The position numbers and the translations under genes are program-made. Positions 26,430 to 37,576 of a DNA stretch of 64,000 nucleotides are shown here, piece by piece (within the stretch, counting starts at the first letter, position 1; the number at the start of each line of letters is the position of its first letter). This stretch comes from an uncultured Eubacteriales bacterium (GTDB lineage Bacteria; Bacillota; Clostridia; Oscillospirales; Oscillospiraceae). The notes below the pieces were generated by a model. That model saw nothing but the letters and a program-made list of their open reading frames with translations. It was not told the origin of the DNA and did not search any database. The DNA lies in assembly GCA_900546915.1 (NCBI GenBank), contig UREY01000001.1, positions 83,314-147,313 of the forward strand, in the 5' to 3' direction.

Positions 26430-28016
26430 ATGCCGAAGCGAGATAAGTTTGATAAAGAGCAAGCAGACCGGCGGCAGCCGACGGAGTCCGATCCGTCATC
26501 CGCGCAGTCTGATGAGCTGGATCTGACCCAAGAGCTCGGCCCGGACCAGTCGGCGATCGACGCTTACAACATGACCGATCCAGCTTTGGGCGATGTGGAC
26601 CGCATTTTGCGGGAAGTTCGGGAGGAATTGGGCGCCGCAGAGGAAAGCCCGGAAGAAGGAGCGGAGCCCAGCTGGACCGAAGCCGGATCTGGCGGAGAAG
26701 AATTTCGGGACCAAGAATATCGAGATGCGTTTGATGAGAGCTTTGAACGGGCCTTTCAGGAGGAGACGGAGCCGGAAACGGCAGAGGAATTTTCGCGGCC
26801 CAATCCTGCCCGCCGGCGCAAGCGCCGGAAGAAAAACGGCCGGGCTCCGATTAAGAAAAAGGGATCCGGTTTTCTCGGGATTCCTCACTTTCTCAGCACT
26901 TTAATTTTATGCGCCATTGTGTTGGCGGTAAGCATCACGCTGGCCCGTGTGGTATGGCTCTGGGCAGACGATGTATTGGCCTTGACAAAAGAAGAAAGGG
27001 AAGTCACTGTGACCATATCCGATACAGATACCATGGATCAAATCACGCAGAAGCTGGCTGATGCAGGACTGATCCGGTATCCCCGGTTGTTTAATTTCTA
27101 TAGTGACTTGACAGGTGCGCGGGAAAAAATCAGCGCCGGTAAATTCACGCTAAATTGTATGTACGATTACCATGCGTTGGTCAACGCGATGGGACGTTCC
27201 TCATCCAACCGGACGATTGTTTCCGTAACCATTCCTGAGGGTTATGAATGCCGCCAGATCTTTGAATTGCTGGAAAAAAATGAGGTTTGTACGGTAGAGG
27301 AATTGGAGCTGGCATCGCAAGAATGTGATTTTGGTGAATTCTGGTTTTTGCAGGATTTGGAACAAACCGGTCCGTACTGCCTGGAGGGCTTCCTCTTCCC
27401 CGATACCTATGAATTCTACACTTCCGACGATCCGGAGCGCGTATTACGAAAGCTCCTCCGGGACTTCGAATATCGGTTTGACGAAACCATGGAAGAGGAT
27501 CTTGTCAGTTTGAATGCCTGGTTGGCCGAGGAACTTTCCAGCTTTGGGTATTCCGAGGAGGAAATTCAGGCACAGCGCCTTTCGATTCGGGATTTGGTCA
27601 CCATAGCTTCCATGATTGAGCGGGAGACTGCCGGCTCGGGAGAAAGCGCTACCATTGCTTCTGTCATTTATAACCGGCTTTGTGACCCCGATTTCCCCTA
27701 TTTAAACATCGATGCTACCATTCAGTACGCCCTGGGAGAGAGAAAAGCCAATTTGACTTACGAGGATACGCAAATCGAAAGCCCATACAACACCTATACC
27801 AATCCCGGCCTTCCAGCCGGTCCGATCTCCAATCCAGGTTTGAACAGTCTCCGCGCCGCCCTGCATCCGGAGGACACCGTTTATTATTATTACGCTCTGG
27901 ATACGGACGGAACCCATCACTTCTCTGAAACCCTGGAAGAACACAATCAGTTTTTAGAGAGCTTGGGGGATGATGAAACCAATGAAACAGACGAAGACAG
28001 CGACCAGGAGTCTTGA
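26430..28016 (+). CDS. mltG: Endolytic murein transglycosylase MltG (YceG-like)
   Basis: Cuts nascent glycan strands at the membrane and so sets their length. A long acidic, charged cytoplasmic N-terminus (about residues 1-140) is followed by one membrane helix (about 150-175) and the LysM-like plus catalytic YceG domain: EGYECRQIFELL, GFLFPDTYEFY, ASMIERETAG (catalytic Glu), SVIYNRL, IDATIQYALG and YNTYTNPGLPAGPISNPGL. 528 residues; the cytoplasmic extension is much longer than in E. coli (340). The stop overlaps the next start. Confidence 0.94.
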   Translation: MPKRDKFDKEQADRRQPTESDPSSAQSDELDLTQELGPDQSAIDAYNMTDPALGDVDRILREVREELGAAEESPEEGAEPSWTEAGSGGEEFRDQEYRDAFDESFERAFQEETEPETAEEFSRPNPARRRKRRKKNGRAPIKKKGSGFLGIPHFLSTLILCAIVLAVSITLARVVWLWADDVLALTKEEREVTVTISDTDTMDQITQKLADAGLIRYPRLFNFYSDLTGAREKISAGKFTLNCMYDYHALVNAMGRSSSNRTIVSVTIPEGYECRQIFELLEKNEVCTVEELELASQECDFGEFWFLQDLEQTGPYCLEGFLFPDTYEFYTSDDPERVLRKLLRDFEYRFDETMEEDLVSLNAWLAEELSSFGYSEEEIQAQRLSIRDLVTIASMIERETAGSGESATIASVIYNRLCDPDFPYLNIDATIQYALGERKANLTYEDTQIESPYNTYTNPGLPAGPISNPGLNSLRAALHPEDTVYYYYALDTDGTHHFSETLEEHNQFLESLGDDETNETDEDSDQES

Positions 28017-29220
28017 GCTCCTGGCGCCAGCCGGTGATATGGAGCGGCTTCACATGGCAGTCTTATACGGCGCAGACGCCGTGTACCTGGCCGGAACCAG
28101 CTTTGGTATGCGGTCTTTCGCCGGAAATTTCACTGGGGAAGAGCTGCCGAAAGCCGTAGATTTTGCCCACAAGCACGGCGTGCGAGTCCATGTCACAGTC
28201 AATACCATGCCCCGGGGGGACGAGGTTCCCCGCTTGCCGGCTTACCTGGAGGAATTGGACCAAGCAGGAGTCGACGCTTTGATTTTGGCGGACCTGGGGG
28301 TATTTACACTGGCAGGAAAATACGCGCCTCATTGCCAGCGCCATATCTCTACCCAACAGTCCATTGCAAACAGTGTCTGCGCCAAAGCTTGGTTTGACCT
28401 GGGCGCCAGCCGGGTTGTATTGGCGCGGGAATTGAGTCTGGATGAAATTCGCCGCATCCGTCAGGAGACGCCCCGGGAATTGGAGCTGGAAACCTTCGGT
28501 CACGGCGCGATGTGCGTTTCCTATTCAGGCCGGTGCCTTCTCTCCAATTATATGACAGGCCGGGATTCCAATCGGGGATCTTGTGCGCAGCCCTGCCGGT
28601 ATCAGTACGCACTGATGGAAGAAAAACGTCCCGGCGAGTATTTTCCCGTTTTCGAGGATGAGACGGGGACTTACATCTTAAATTCCAGGGACATGTGTAT
28701 GATCGACCATCTGCCAGACCTGATGGAGGCAGGCGTGGATTGTATCAAATTGGAAGGACGCGCAAAATCCGCCTATTATGCTGCGATCGTGACGGGGGCT
28801 TATCGCCATGGCATCGATGCCGCTGTACAGGGGGATCCGTTGGACCCCGTATGGCGGGATGAGGTAGAGCATATATCCCACCGGCTCTATTCCACAGGAT
28901 TCTACTATGGGTTTCCCGGTCAATACACAGAAAATTCCCGTTATATACGCCAATGGCAGATCTGTGCCATTGTTCTGGACTGTCGCAAAGACGGCATGGC
29001 TACCCTGAGCCTGCGGAACAAATTTGCAGCCGGAGACCATGTGGAATTAGTCGGCCCGGACATGCGGCCGTTCTCCTTCGAAGCTCCTGTGATGCAAGAT
29101 GAATATGGAGCCTGCCTGACCGAGCCGAAAACGCCGCAGATGCGCTTCTCCATGCAGCTGCCGCAGCCGGTTCCGCCCTACTCGATTCTCCGCCGTGCCG
29201 TAGACCTGTCAGCCCGGTAA
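27982..29220 (+). CDS. Peptidase U32-family protein (TrhP/YrrN type)
   Basis: About 412 residues. ELLAPAGDMERLHMAVLYGADAVYLAG is the family start, followed by HISTQQSIANSV, ELSLDEI, ETFGHGAMCVSYSGRCLLSNYMTGRDSNRGSCAQPCRYQY and KLEGRAKSAYY. The cysteines of GRCLLSN and CAQPCR are typical of tRNA-hydroxylating TrhP relatives (5-hydroxyuridine at tRNA position 34). Next to mltG as in B. subtilis (yrrL near yrrN), but the methyltransferase yrrM is absent. In-frame ATGs at 27970, 27973 and 27982 exist; the last has the best SD spacing (GGGGGA). Confidence 0.92.
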   Translation: MKQTKTATRSLELLAPAGDMERLHMAVLYGADAVYLAGTSFGMRSFAGNFTGEELPKAVDFAHKHGVRVHVTVNTMPRGDEVPRLPAYLEELDQAGVDALILADLGVFTLAGKYAPHCQRHISTQQSIANSVCAKAWFDLGASRVVLARELSLDEIRRIRQETPRELELETFGHGAMCVSYSGRCLLSNYMTGRDSNRGSCAQPCRYQYALMEEKRPGEYFPVFEDETGTYILNSRDMCMIDHLPDLMEAGVDCIKLEGRAKSAYYAAIVTGAYRHGIDAAVQGDPLDPVWRDEVEHISHRLYSTGFYYGFPGQYTENSRYIRQWQICAIVLDCRKDGMATLSLRNKFAAGDHVELVGPDMRPFSFEAPVMQDEYGACLTEPKTPQMRFSMQLPQPVPPYSILRRAVDLSAR

Positions 29221-29228
29221 ACGGCAAG

Positions 29229-29250
29229 CAGCCCGCCGGGTGGCGGGCTG
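29229..29250 (+). terminator. Hairpin after the U32 gene
   Basis: A 9-bp G/C-rich stem (29229-29237 with 29242-29250) nine bases after the stop codon. The following T run is poor, so termination efficiency is uncertain. Confidence 0.5.
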
Positions 29251-29356
29251 AGTGTTGAAAAATTCATTTGGGGAAACTTGGGGCAAAAGGATTTCAGGCC
29301 GTTGGCGCAAATTCCGTGGGGCTATAAACGCACAGAATCCACGCCGACAACCGGAT

Positions 29357-29401
29357 ATGATTGTTCCCTCACGCACATGTCATGCGTGAGGGAACAATCA
29401 T
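29357..29401. repeat. Perfect 19-bp inverted repeat between convergent genes
   Basis: Bases 29357-29375 pair exactly with 29383-29401 around a seven-base loop. Neither strand has a good T run. It may be a convergent terminator, or a processing or protein-binding site. Confidence 0.7.
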
Positions 29402-29504
29402 GTTTCACTGGATTTTTGCCTGTGGTGTAACACTCTGCAAGGCCCTTTAACAGGCAGGGGCCATTCCAATGACAGGCTTGCTTGAGCGTTCGATCCTGTT
29501 CTTT

Positions 29505-30380
29505 CTATTGAATATGCGTGTGATTGTTGATATGGTCGCTGCAGTAGCAATAATAGCCCTTGCATTTTGAGCAATAGCGAAATTCCAACTCCGGATTGGT
29601 CACATCTGTGCGGCCGCAAACGGTACATTTATGGGTATAAGGCGGCTCCGGCCGGGCGGTCGAAGCCGCGTACGAACCGGCATGGGGAAACGACACGGTT
29701 TTGTTTCTGTTTCTCGGAGAGACCTTTCGCTTGAGACGACTCGCGTTTGCTTGCCAGGATATGGGGAAAATATTCAAGAAATCTTTTCCAAAGTACAGGA
29801 AATAGTTTGCCAAAGTAAACAGGGGGAGCAGATTGAACGGGAATGCACGGATCGTCAGCAGCTCCAGCAAATAAAGCGCCAGGTTTAACAAACCGAGCCA
29901 TCTGGCTTTGATGGGAATGATAAAGAAAATAAAAAAGGTGGTTTCCGGGTACAAGGTCGCATAGGCCAAGAATAAAGAAATATTCAAAGAGCCGGATAGA
30001 ACCGGGATATTGAACAAAAATCCAGCTGCGTCTAAGAAAACTATGCCGGTTAGATAATACAAATTAAAGCGAAACCTGCCCCAGGTATTTTCCAAAGCTT
30101 TGCCCAGCTGCATGTAAAAAATGGCGGCAACAATCGCCCAAAGAATCCCAGCGGAGGATTGCAAGTCCAAAGCTACGAAGGTAAACAGCCGCCATACCTG
30201 ACCCCGAAGGACAGCACTCCGATCAAAACACAGGAGGCGATACAGAAGATTGCTGGGGTCAATTATGGCAAAAACATAGGTTACGACGTTGATCGCAACA
30301 ATCCAAAACATAAGATTAGGCACGCCCTTGTTTTGGTTCCGGTAACAAAAACGTTCGAATTTGCCGCGCAGGTTTTTCAA
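29505..30380 (-). CDS. Rhomboid-like membrane protein without catalytic serine, with C-terminal zinc ribbon
   Basis: 291 residues starting at TTG (30380) after AAAGGAGTGAGG. About six membrane segments (residues 20-190) follow the rhomboid layout: GQVWRLFTF, the LENTWGRFRFNLYY helix with the W.R-type region, and LYPETTFFIFFIIPIKARWLG. The catalytic GxSG is absent (SLNISLFLAY at that place) and no matching His is clear, so it is most likely a pseudoprotease. The C-terminal 45 residues form a Cys/His cluster (CTVCGRTD, CSKCKGYYCYCSDHINNH) that should bind zinc. Its role could be membrane-protein quality control or adaptor function, an inference. Confidence 0.8.
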   Translation of the reverse strand: MKNLRGKFERFCYRNQNKGVPNLMFWIVAINVVTYVFAIIDPSNLLYRLLCFDRSAVLRGQVWRLFTFVALDLQSSAGILWAIVAAIFYMQLGKALENTWGRFRFNLYYLTGIVFLDAAGFLFNIPVLSGSLNISLFLAYATLYPETTFFIFFIIPIKARWLGLLNLALYLLELLTIRAFPFNLLPLFTLANYFLYFGKDFLNIFPISWQANASRLKRKVSPRNRNKTVSFPHAGSYAASTARPEPPYTHKCTVCGRTDVTNPELEFRYCSKCKGYYCYCSDHINNHTHIQ

Positions 30381-30411
30381 CGGTCCTCACTCCTTTGTGA
30401 CTTCGTAGATT

Positions 30412-30440
30412 ATTCTACTGGGTTTGTCTGGAAAAGTCTA
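30412..30440 (-). promoter_or_regulatory. Promoter of the rhomboid-like gene
   Basis: On the minus strand TAGACT (30435-30440) and TAGAAT (30412-30417) are 17 bases apart. Confidence 0.55.
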
Positions 30441-30543
30441 TAGACAATCTATGAATTTTCCGATAAAATCCTATCCACAACCCCATTTTTTTAGACAGCT
30501 TCTAAAAAACTTCCGGTTTTCGCCCAAAAACCGGAAAAAGCCC

Positions 30544-30571
30544 TTGACTTTTTGGCTTTCCTGCATATAAT
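30544..30571 (+). promoter_or_regulatory. Promoter of the SAM riboswitch-metK unit
   Basis: TTGACT (30544-30549) and TATAAT (30566-30571), spacer 16. Transcription would begin about 15 bases before the aptamer. Confidence 0.75.
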
Positions 30572-30593
30572 ATGTAAGAAGAAATTGAATATG

Positions 30594-30730
30594 CCTTATC
30601 AAGAGCGGCGGAGGGAACGGCCCGATGAAGCCCGGCAACCTGTTTATTCAAGGTGCCAAATCCGGCGTGAGACGAAAGATGAGGGTTCGAGATGTAGAAC
30701 GTTCCCATTCGCCGGAGCGTTCTTTTTTTG
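30594..30730 (+). promoter_or_regulatory. SAM-I (S-box) riboswitch with terminator
   Basis: The aptamer covers about 30594-30686. P1 is CTTATC (30595-30600) with GATGAG. Conserved pieces are CAAGAGCGGCGGAGGGA, GGCCCGATGAAGCCCGGCAA and GGTGCCAAATCC. The expression platform is an intrinsic terminator (30696-30729: AGAACG arm, CGTTCT arm, seven T). High S-adenosylmethionine should stabilise the aptamer, allow the terminator and shut off metK. Confidence 0.95.
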
Positions 30731-30794
30731 TGAAAAGCGCTCCGTATACCGGACTTCAAAAAAGAATGACATCATCTAGAAAGGAATCAATTGC

Positions 30795-31943
30795 ATGGAA
30801 AAAAGACTGTTTACATCGGAGTGCGTCACCACAGGCCATCCGGATAAAGTGGCGGACCGAATCTCCGACAGCATTTTGGATGCATGCCTGGCGCAGGATC
30901 CGGATTCCCGGGTGGCCTGTGAAACGCTGGTGACGACCAATTTTTGCTGTGTCTGCGGTGAAATTACCACAAAAGCAAATGTTGATTATGAGGCCATTGC
31001 GCGGCAAGTGATCCGCGACATCGGCTATACCCGGCCGGAGGATGGTTTTTGCGCCGATACGGTAGAGTTTCAGTGCCGGATCCATACCCAATCACCGGAC
31101 ATCGCTTTGGGTACCAATGATCACGTCGGCGGCGCCGGTGACCAGGGGATGATGTTCGGCGGCGCCTGCAATCAAACGCCGGAGTACATGCCGTTAGCCG
31201 GTGCGGTGGCACGGGCATTAACCAACCGGCTCACGCAGATGGTTCAAGAAAACCCCTATTTGCGTCCTGATGGCAAAGCGCAGGTCACGGTAGAATTTGA
31301 CGAAGCCGGTAGGCCAACCGGCGTGGAAACCGTCGTGGTCTCCATTATGCATAGCCCGGAATTTGCCATTGAAAATTTGCGTCAGTATGTCAAAGAAATG
31401 GTCATCGCTCCGGTATTGGCCGGCTATCATTTTGATATGCGGGATGTAGATCATATCTACATCAATCCCACCGGAAAATTTGTGGTGGGCGGACCGGCCG
31501 GAGACACCGGGCTGACCGGCCGGAAAATTATCGTGGATTCCTACGGCGGATATTTTTGTCACGGCGGCGGCGCTTTCTCAGGAAAGGATCCCACAAAGGT
31601 GGACCGCAGCGCCGCTTACATGGCACGGTATATGGCCAAAAATGTAGTTGCAGCCGGTTTGGCGGAAAAGATTCAAGTGGAGCTGGCTTATGCCATCGGC
31701 GTGGCCCACCCGGTTTCCATTCTTGTAGACACCTACGGCACGGGAAAAATGCCCGATGAAGCCCTGACCGAGCTGCTGCGCCGGACTTTCGATCTGACGC
31801 CCGGTGGAATCATCCATACCCTGGACTTGCGCCGCCCGATCTTCGCAGAAACTGCCGCCCGCGGTCACTTTGGAATCGAAGAACGGCGCTCCTGGGAAAA
31901 AACGGATCGCGTAAAGGACCTGCGCTGGTTGGCTGGTATTTAA
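30795..31943 (+). CDS. metK: S-adenosylmethionine synthetase
   Basis: Makes SAM from methionine and ATP. GHPDKVADRISDSILD, GAGDQGMMFGGA and GGGAFSGKDPTKVDRSAAY are the family signatures for ATP, metal and triphosphate binding. 382 residues, full length. The SD is AAAGGAA ahead of the ATG. Product feedback acts through the SAM-I riboswitch directly upstream. The MATE gene follows 66 bases later on the same strand without a visible terminator and may share the transcript. Confidence 0.97.
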   Translation: MEKRLFTSECVTTGHPDKVADRISDSILDACLAQDPDSRVACETLVTTNFCCVCGEITTKANVDYEAIARQVIRDIGYTRPEDGFCADTVEFQCRIHTQSPDIALGTNDHVGGAGDQGMMFGGACNQTPEYMPLAGAVARALTNRLTQMVQENPYLRPDGKAQVTVEFDEAGRPTGVETVVVSIMHSPEFAIENLRQYVKEMVIAPVLAGYHFDMRDVDHIYINPTGKFVVGGPAGDTGLTGRKIIVDSYGGYFCHGGGAFSGKDPTKVDRSAAYMARYMAKNVVAAGLAEKIQVELAYAIGVAHPVSILVDTYGTGKMPDEALTELLRRTFDLTPGGIIHTLDLRRPIFAETAARGHFGIEERRSWEKTDRVKDLRWLAGI

Positions 31944-32009
31944 GCAGCTTTCTACATAGCAACAATTTAAGTCGAAGTGTTTTCTTTCTGAACTGCCGGA
32001 GGGTTCCGT

Positions 32010-33440
32010 GTGCAATCAGCTGACCATATGGACATGTTAGGCAGTCTGGCTATTATGAGATCACATAGAAGAAAGGCTGTGGAAGCGCAAATGAAACAGG
32101 CAAGTACAGAGGAAAAATTTCAGCAAATGACCCAAACACCGGTCAGGCCTCTGATTTGTAAGCTGGCCGTCCCGACGATCATCAGCATGTTGATTACTAC
32201 AATTTACAACATGGCGGACACTTTTTTCATTGGAAAGCTGAACTCCACCAGCGCGTCCGGAGCCGTCGGCATTGCATTTTCTCTCATGGCGATCATTCAA
32301 GCCTGCGGCTTCTTCTTCGGTCAGGGCGCCGGCAATCATATGTCGAGAGAATTGGGGCATCATGCAAACCAAAAAGCAGAGCAGCTGGCCGCCACCGGAT
32401 TTTTCAGCGCTCTGCTTGTAGGCTGCGTCATTCTTGTTTTCGGTCTTGTTTTTCTCCGTCCACTTGCCATTCTCTTGGGCTCAACGGAAACCATTCTTCC
32501 CTACGCCATGGATTATATCCGCATTATTTTGCTGGGTGCACCGTATATGACTGCGTCTCTGGTGCTGAACAATCTCCTTCGATTCCAGGGAAATGCTTTT
32601 TACGGTATGATCGGCCTCATTAGCGGCGGACTCTTGAATATCATTTTAGATCCGATCTTCATCTTCTGGTTTCATCTGGGGATCAGCGGCGCTGCTTGGG
32701 CAACCATCCTCAGCCAGTTGGTCGGTTTCTTCATTTTATTATATCAGTGCAACCATGCGGGAATTGTCAAGATCCGGCTGCGAAATTTCCGCTTCTCCCT
32801 GCCCATCTTCCAAAACATTTTCAGCGGTGGGCTTCCCTCCCTCCTGCGGCAAAGTGTGGCAAGCGTCGCGACGATTTGTTTAAATGTAGCGGCAAAGCCC
32901 TATGGCGATGCGGCCATAGCCGCCATGGGCATTGTCTCCCGAATTGCCAATTTCACAAATTCGGTTGTCATCGGATTTGGGCAAGGCTTTCAGCCGGTTT
33001 GCGGCTATAACTACGGCGCAAGACTTTACAGCAGAGTTCGCCAGGGTTTCTGGTTCTGCATCCAATTTTCCACCGTCTTCCTTCTTTTGTCCGGCGCCAT
33101 ACAATTTGTGTTAACCCCTAACTTCGTAGAGCTCTTTCGGAAGGGCGATGCACAGGTAGTGGAAATCGGAACTACCGCTTTGCGCCTGCAGTGCCTGACG
33201 TTTCCTTTCTTCGGCTGGCTCATCATAAGCAATATGATGATGCAGACCATGGGAAAGGTCGTTCGGGCATCCATCCTGGGAATTGCCAGGCAGGGCATCT
33301 TTCTAATCCCGGTGGTTCTCATTTTGCCCCATATGATCGGCATCCTGGGCATCCAATTGGCGCAGCCCATTGCAGACATCATATCGTTTCTCCTGGCCCT
33401 TCCCCTGCAATTACGCCTGCTGTGGGAAATGAAGCGATAA
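32010..33440 (+). CDS. MATE-family multidrug/Na+ antiporter, 3' end altered by IS insertion
   Basis: Twelve-helix efflux transporter. RPLICKLAVPTIISMLITTIYNMADTFFIG is the N-terminal family start (seen as PTIISMLITTIYNMADTFF), with a second repeat starting GGLPSLLRQSVASVAT and GFGQGFQPVCGYNYGA. The GTG at 32010 follows GGAGGG and gives about 45 extra N-terminal residues; an ATG at 32091 is an alternative with a weak SD. The present stop is created by the IS256 element: codon CG is completed by the IS end to CGA TAA. The original reading frame continues on the far side of the IS (34782-34818) for eight more residues. Loss of this tail probably leaves function intact. Confidence 0.9.
   Translation: MQSADHMDMLGSLAIMRSHRRKAVEAQMKQASTEEKFQQMTQTPVRPLICKLAVPTIISMLITTIYNMADTFFIGKLNSTSASGAVGIAFSLMAIIQACGFFFGQGAGNHMSRELGHHANQKAEQLAATGFFSALLVGCVILVFGLVFLRPLAILLGSTETILPYAMDYIRIILLGAPYMTASLVLNNLLRFQGNAFYGMIGLISGGLLNIILDPIFIFWFHLGISGAAWATILSQLVGFFILLYQCNHAGIVKIRLRNFRFSLPIFQNIFSGGLPSLLRQSVASVATICLNVAAKPYGDAAIAAMGIVSRIANFTNSVVIGFGQGFQPVCGYNYGARLYSRVRQGFWFCIQFSTVFLLLSGAIQFVLTPNFVELFRKGDAQVVEIGTTALRLQCLTFPFFGWLIISNMMMQTMGKVVRASILGIARQGIFLIPVVLILPHMIGILGIQLAQPIADIISFLLALPLQLRLLWEMKR
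33428..33436 (+). repeat. Left copy of IS target-site duplication
   Basis: AATGAAGCG, repeated exactly at 34782-34790 on the other side of the element. Nine bases is normal for IS256-family insertion. Confidence 0.85.
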
Positions 33441-34781
33441 GGTACAATAAGTTTCGCAAAAATAAAAGAGACATGGTTTGCAGTCCTCTGGTAGAATGAA
33501 GTTGCGACACACCATTCTGAAAGGAGACAGCAAACCATGTCCGAGAAGATTGTACAGCTAAACGAAGAAGTAATCAAGGGCCAACTTAAGGAACTGGTAC
33601 GAGGCAGCGTGGAGGAAACGCTCAATGAACTGCTGGAAGCCGAGGCGGAGAAGCTGACCCAGGCTGCCCGGTACGAGCGCAATGAGCAGCGGCAGGGTTA
33701 TCGCAGCGGCCACTATAGCCGGAACCTCACCACCACTTCCGGAGACGTTACTCTCAAGGTGCCCAAGCTCAAAGGGATCTCTTTTGAGACCGCCATTATT
33801 GAGCGGTACCGCCGCCGGGAAAGTAGTGTGGAAGAAGCTCTCATTGAGATGTACCTGGCAGGCGTATCCGTCCGGCGTGTGGAGGATATTACCGAGGCTC
33901 TGTGGGGCAGCAAGGTGTCTCCGGCCACCATCAGCGAGCTGAACAAGAAAGCGTATGTCCACATTGAGGATTGGCGCAACCGCCCCCTGCAAGGCGGACG
34001 CTATCCGTATGTCTATGTGGACGGGATCTACCTGCGTCGGAACTGGGGCGGAGAGTTTGAAAATGTGGCCATTCTGGTGGCGATCGCGGTGAATGAGGAC
34101 GGATATCGTGAGGTTCTTGGCGCCGCCGAGGGCATGAAAGAGGACAAGGCCAGCTGGGTCAGCTTCTTCCAGTGGCTGCGCAGCCGTGGCCTGGACGGGG
34201 TCAAACTGGTGGTTGGCGACAAGTGCCTTGGCATGCTGGAGGCCGTGGGAGAAGTGTTCCCCGAAGCCAGGTACCAGCGCTGTACCGTCCACTTTTACCG
34301 CAATGTGTTCTCGGTCACGCCTCGCTCCAAGGTGAAGCTGGTGGCCAAAATGCTCAAGGCAATCCACGCCCAGGAAAGTAAGAAAGCTGCCCGGGAGAAA
34401 GCCAAAGCCGTGGTGGAGCAACTGCGCTCTATGAAACTGAAGGAGGCTGCCAAGAAGGTGGAGGATGGCATTGAGGAAACGCTGATTTACTGCGATTTTC
34501 CCAGCGAACACTGGACCCGTATCCGCACCAACAATGTCATTGAAAGACTAAACCGGGAGATCCGCCGCCGCACTCGGGTAGTGGGCAGTTTCCCGGATGG
34601 TAACTCCGCCCTCATGCTGGTCTGTGCCCGGCTGCGCCATGTGGCTGGCACCCAGTGGGGCAACAAGAAGTACATGAACATGAAGCACTTGGAGGCTGCT
34701 ATTGAGGACGCTTCCATTGCTGGCTGACTTCACTCATACCAGGACCTGCAAACCATTTTGCGAAAAATTCTTGACACTACC
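33437..34781 (+). mobile_element. IS256-family insertion sequence
   Basis: About 1345 bp bounded by a 9-bp target duplication. The ends share imperfect inverted repeats: TTTCGCAAAA and TGGTTTGCAG with CCT.TGGTA occur at the left (33452-33502) and inverted at the right (34728-34766), the left arm carrying a 12-base insertion. One intact transposase gene. It sits at the 3' end of the MATE gene. The exact duplication and intact frame suggest a fairly recent event. Confidence 0.88.
33537..34727 (+). CDS. IS256-family (mutator-type) transposase
   Basis: 396 residues with DDE chemistry. The family pattern is visible: RYERNEQRQGYRSGHYSR, LKVPKLKG, IIERYRRRE, YVDGIYLRR (first Asp), VVGDKCLGM (second Asp), RCTVHFYRNVF and TNNVIERLNREIRRRTRVVGSFPDGNSALML containing the last Glu. 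SD AAAGGAGACAGC precedes the ATG. Full length and apparently functional. Confidence 0.95.
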   Translation: MSEKIVQLNEEVIKGQLKELVRGSVEETLNELLEAEAEKLTQAARYERNEQRQGYRSGHYSRNLTTTSGDVTLKVPKLKGISFETAIIERYRRRESSVEEALIEMYLAGVSVRRVEDITEALWGSKVSPATISELNKKAYVHIEDWRNRPLQGGRYPYVYVDGIYLRRNWGGEFENVAILVAIAVNEDGYREVLGAAEGMKEDKASWVSFFQWLRSRGLDGVKLVVGDKCLGMLEAVGEVFPEARYQRCTVHFYRNVFSVTPRSKVKLVAKMLKAIHAQESKKAAREKAKAVVEQLRSMKLKEAAKKVEDGIEETLIYCDFPSEHWTRIRTNNVIERLNREIRRRTRVVGSFPDGNSALMLVCARLRHVAGTQWGNKKYMNMKHLEAAIEDASIAG

Positions 34782-34818
34782 AATGAAGCGGGAAGAGAAG
34801 TTACCGGCCAAAATATAA
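34782..34818 (+). pseudogene. Displaced 3' tail of the MATE gene
   Basis: The right target duplication is followed in the MATE reading frame by codons for GEEKLPAKI-like residues (R-E-E-K-L-P-A-K-I) and a TAA at 34816-34818. Removing the IS and one duplication joins this in frame to the MATE gene, so it is the original C-terminus. Confidence 0.75.
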
Positions 34819-34835
34819 AAACTCCATTTGACCCA

Positions 34836-34880
34836 AATCGGCCATGCAGAACATAAACACCATGTTCTGCCTGGCCGATT
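34836..34880. terminator. Bidirectional terminator between MATE tail and ligA
   Basis: AATCGGCC and GCAGAACA arms (34836-34853) pair with TGTTCTGC and GGCCGATT (34863-34880) with a two-base internal mismatch. Short T runs follow on both strands. Confidence 0.8.
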
Positions 34881-34911
34881 CTTTACATTCATTTCCAACA
34901 GGCGAAACGAT

Positions 34912-37534
<2,623 letters not shown>

Positions 37535-37576
37535 ATGCTATCCCCTCCCGGACAACGTATGCCTGGCCGCCGAAGC

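Noticed and set aside
33558..34511. A 317-codon frame antisense to the IS256 transposase
   Set aside because: The plus-strand transposase shows the DDE-family motifs and a good SD; the antisense frame has neither.
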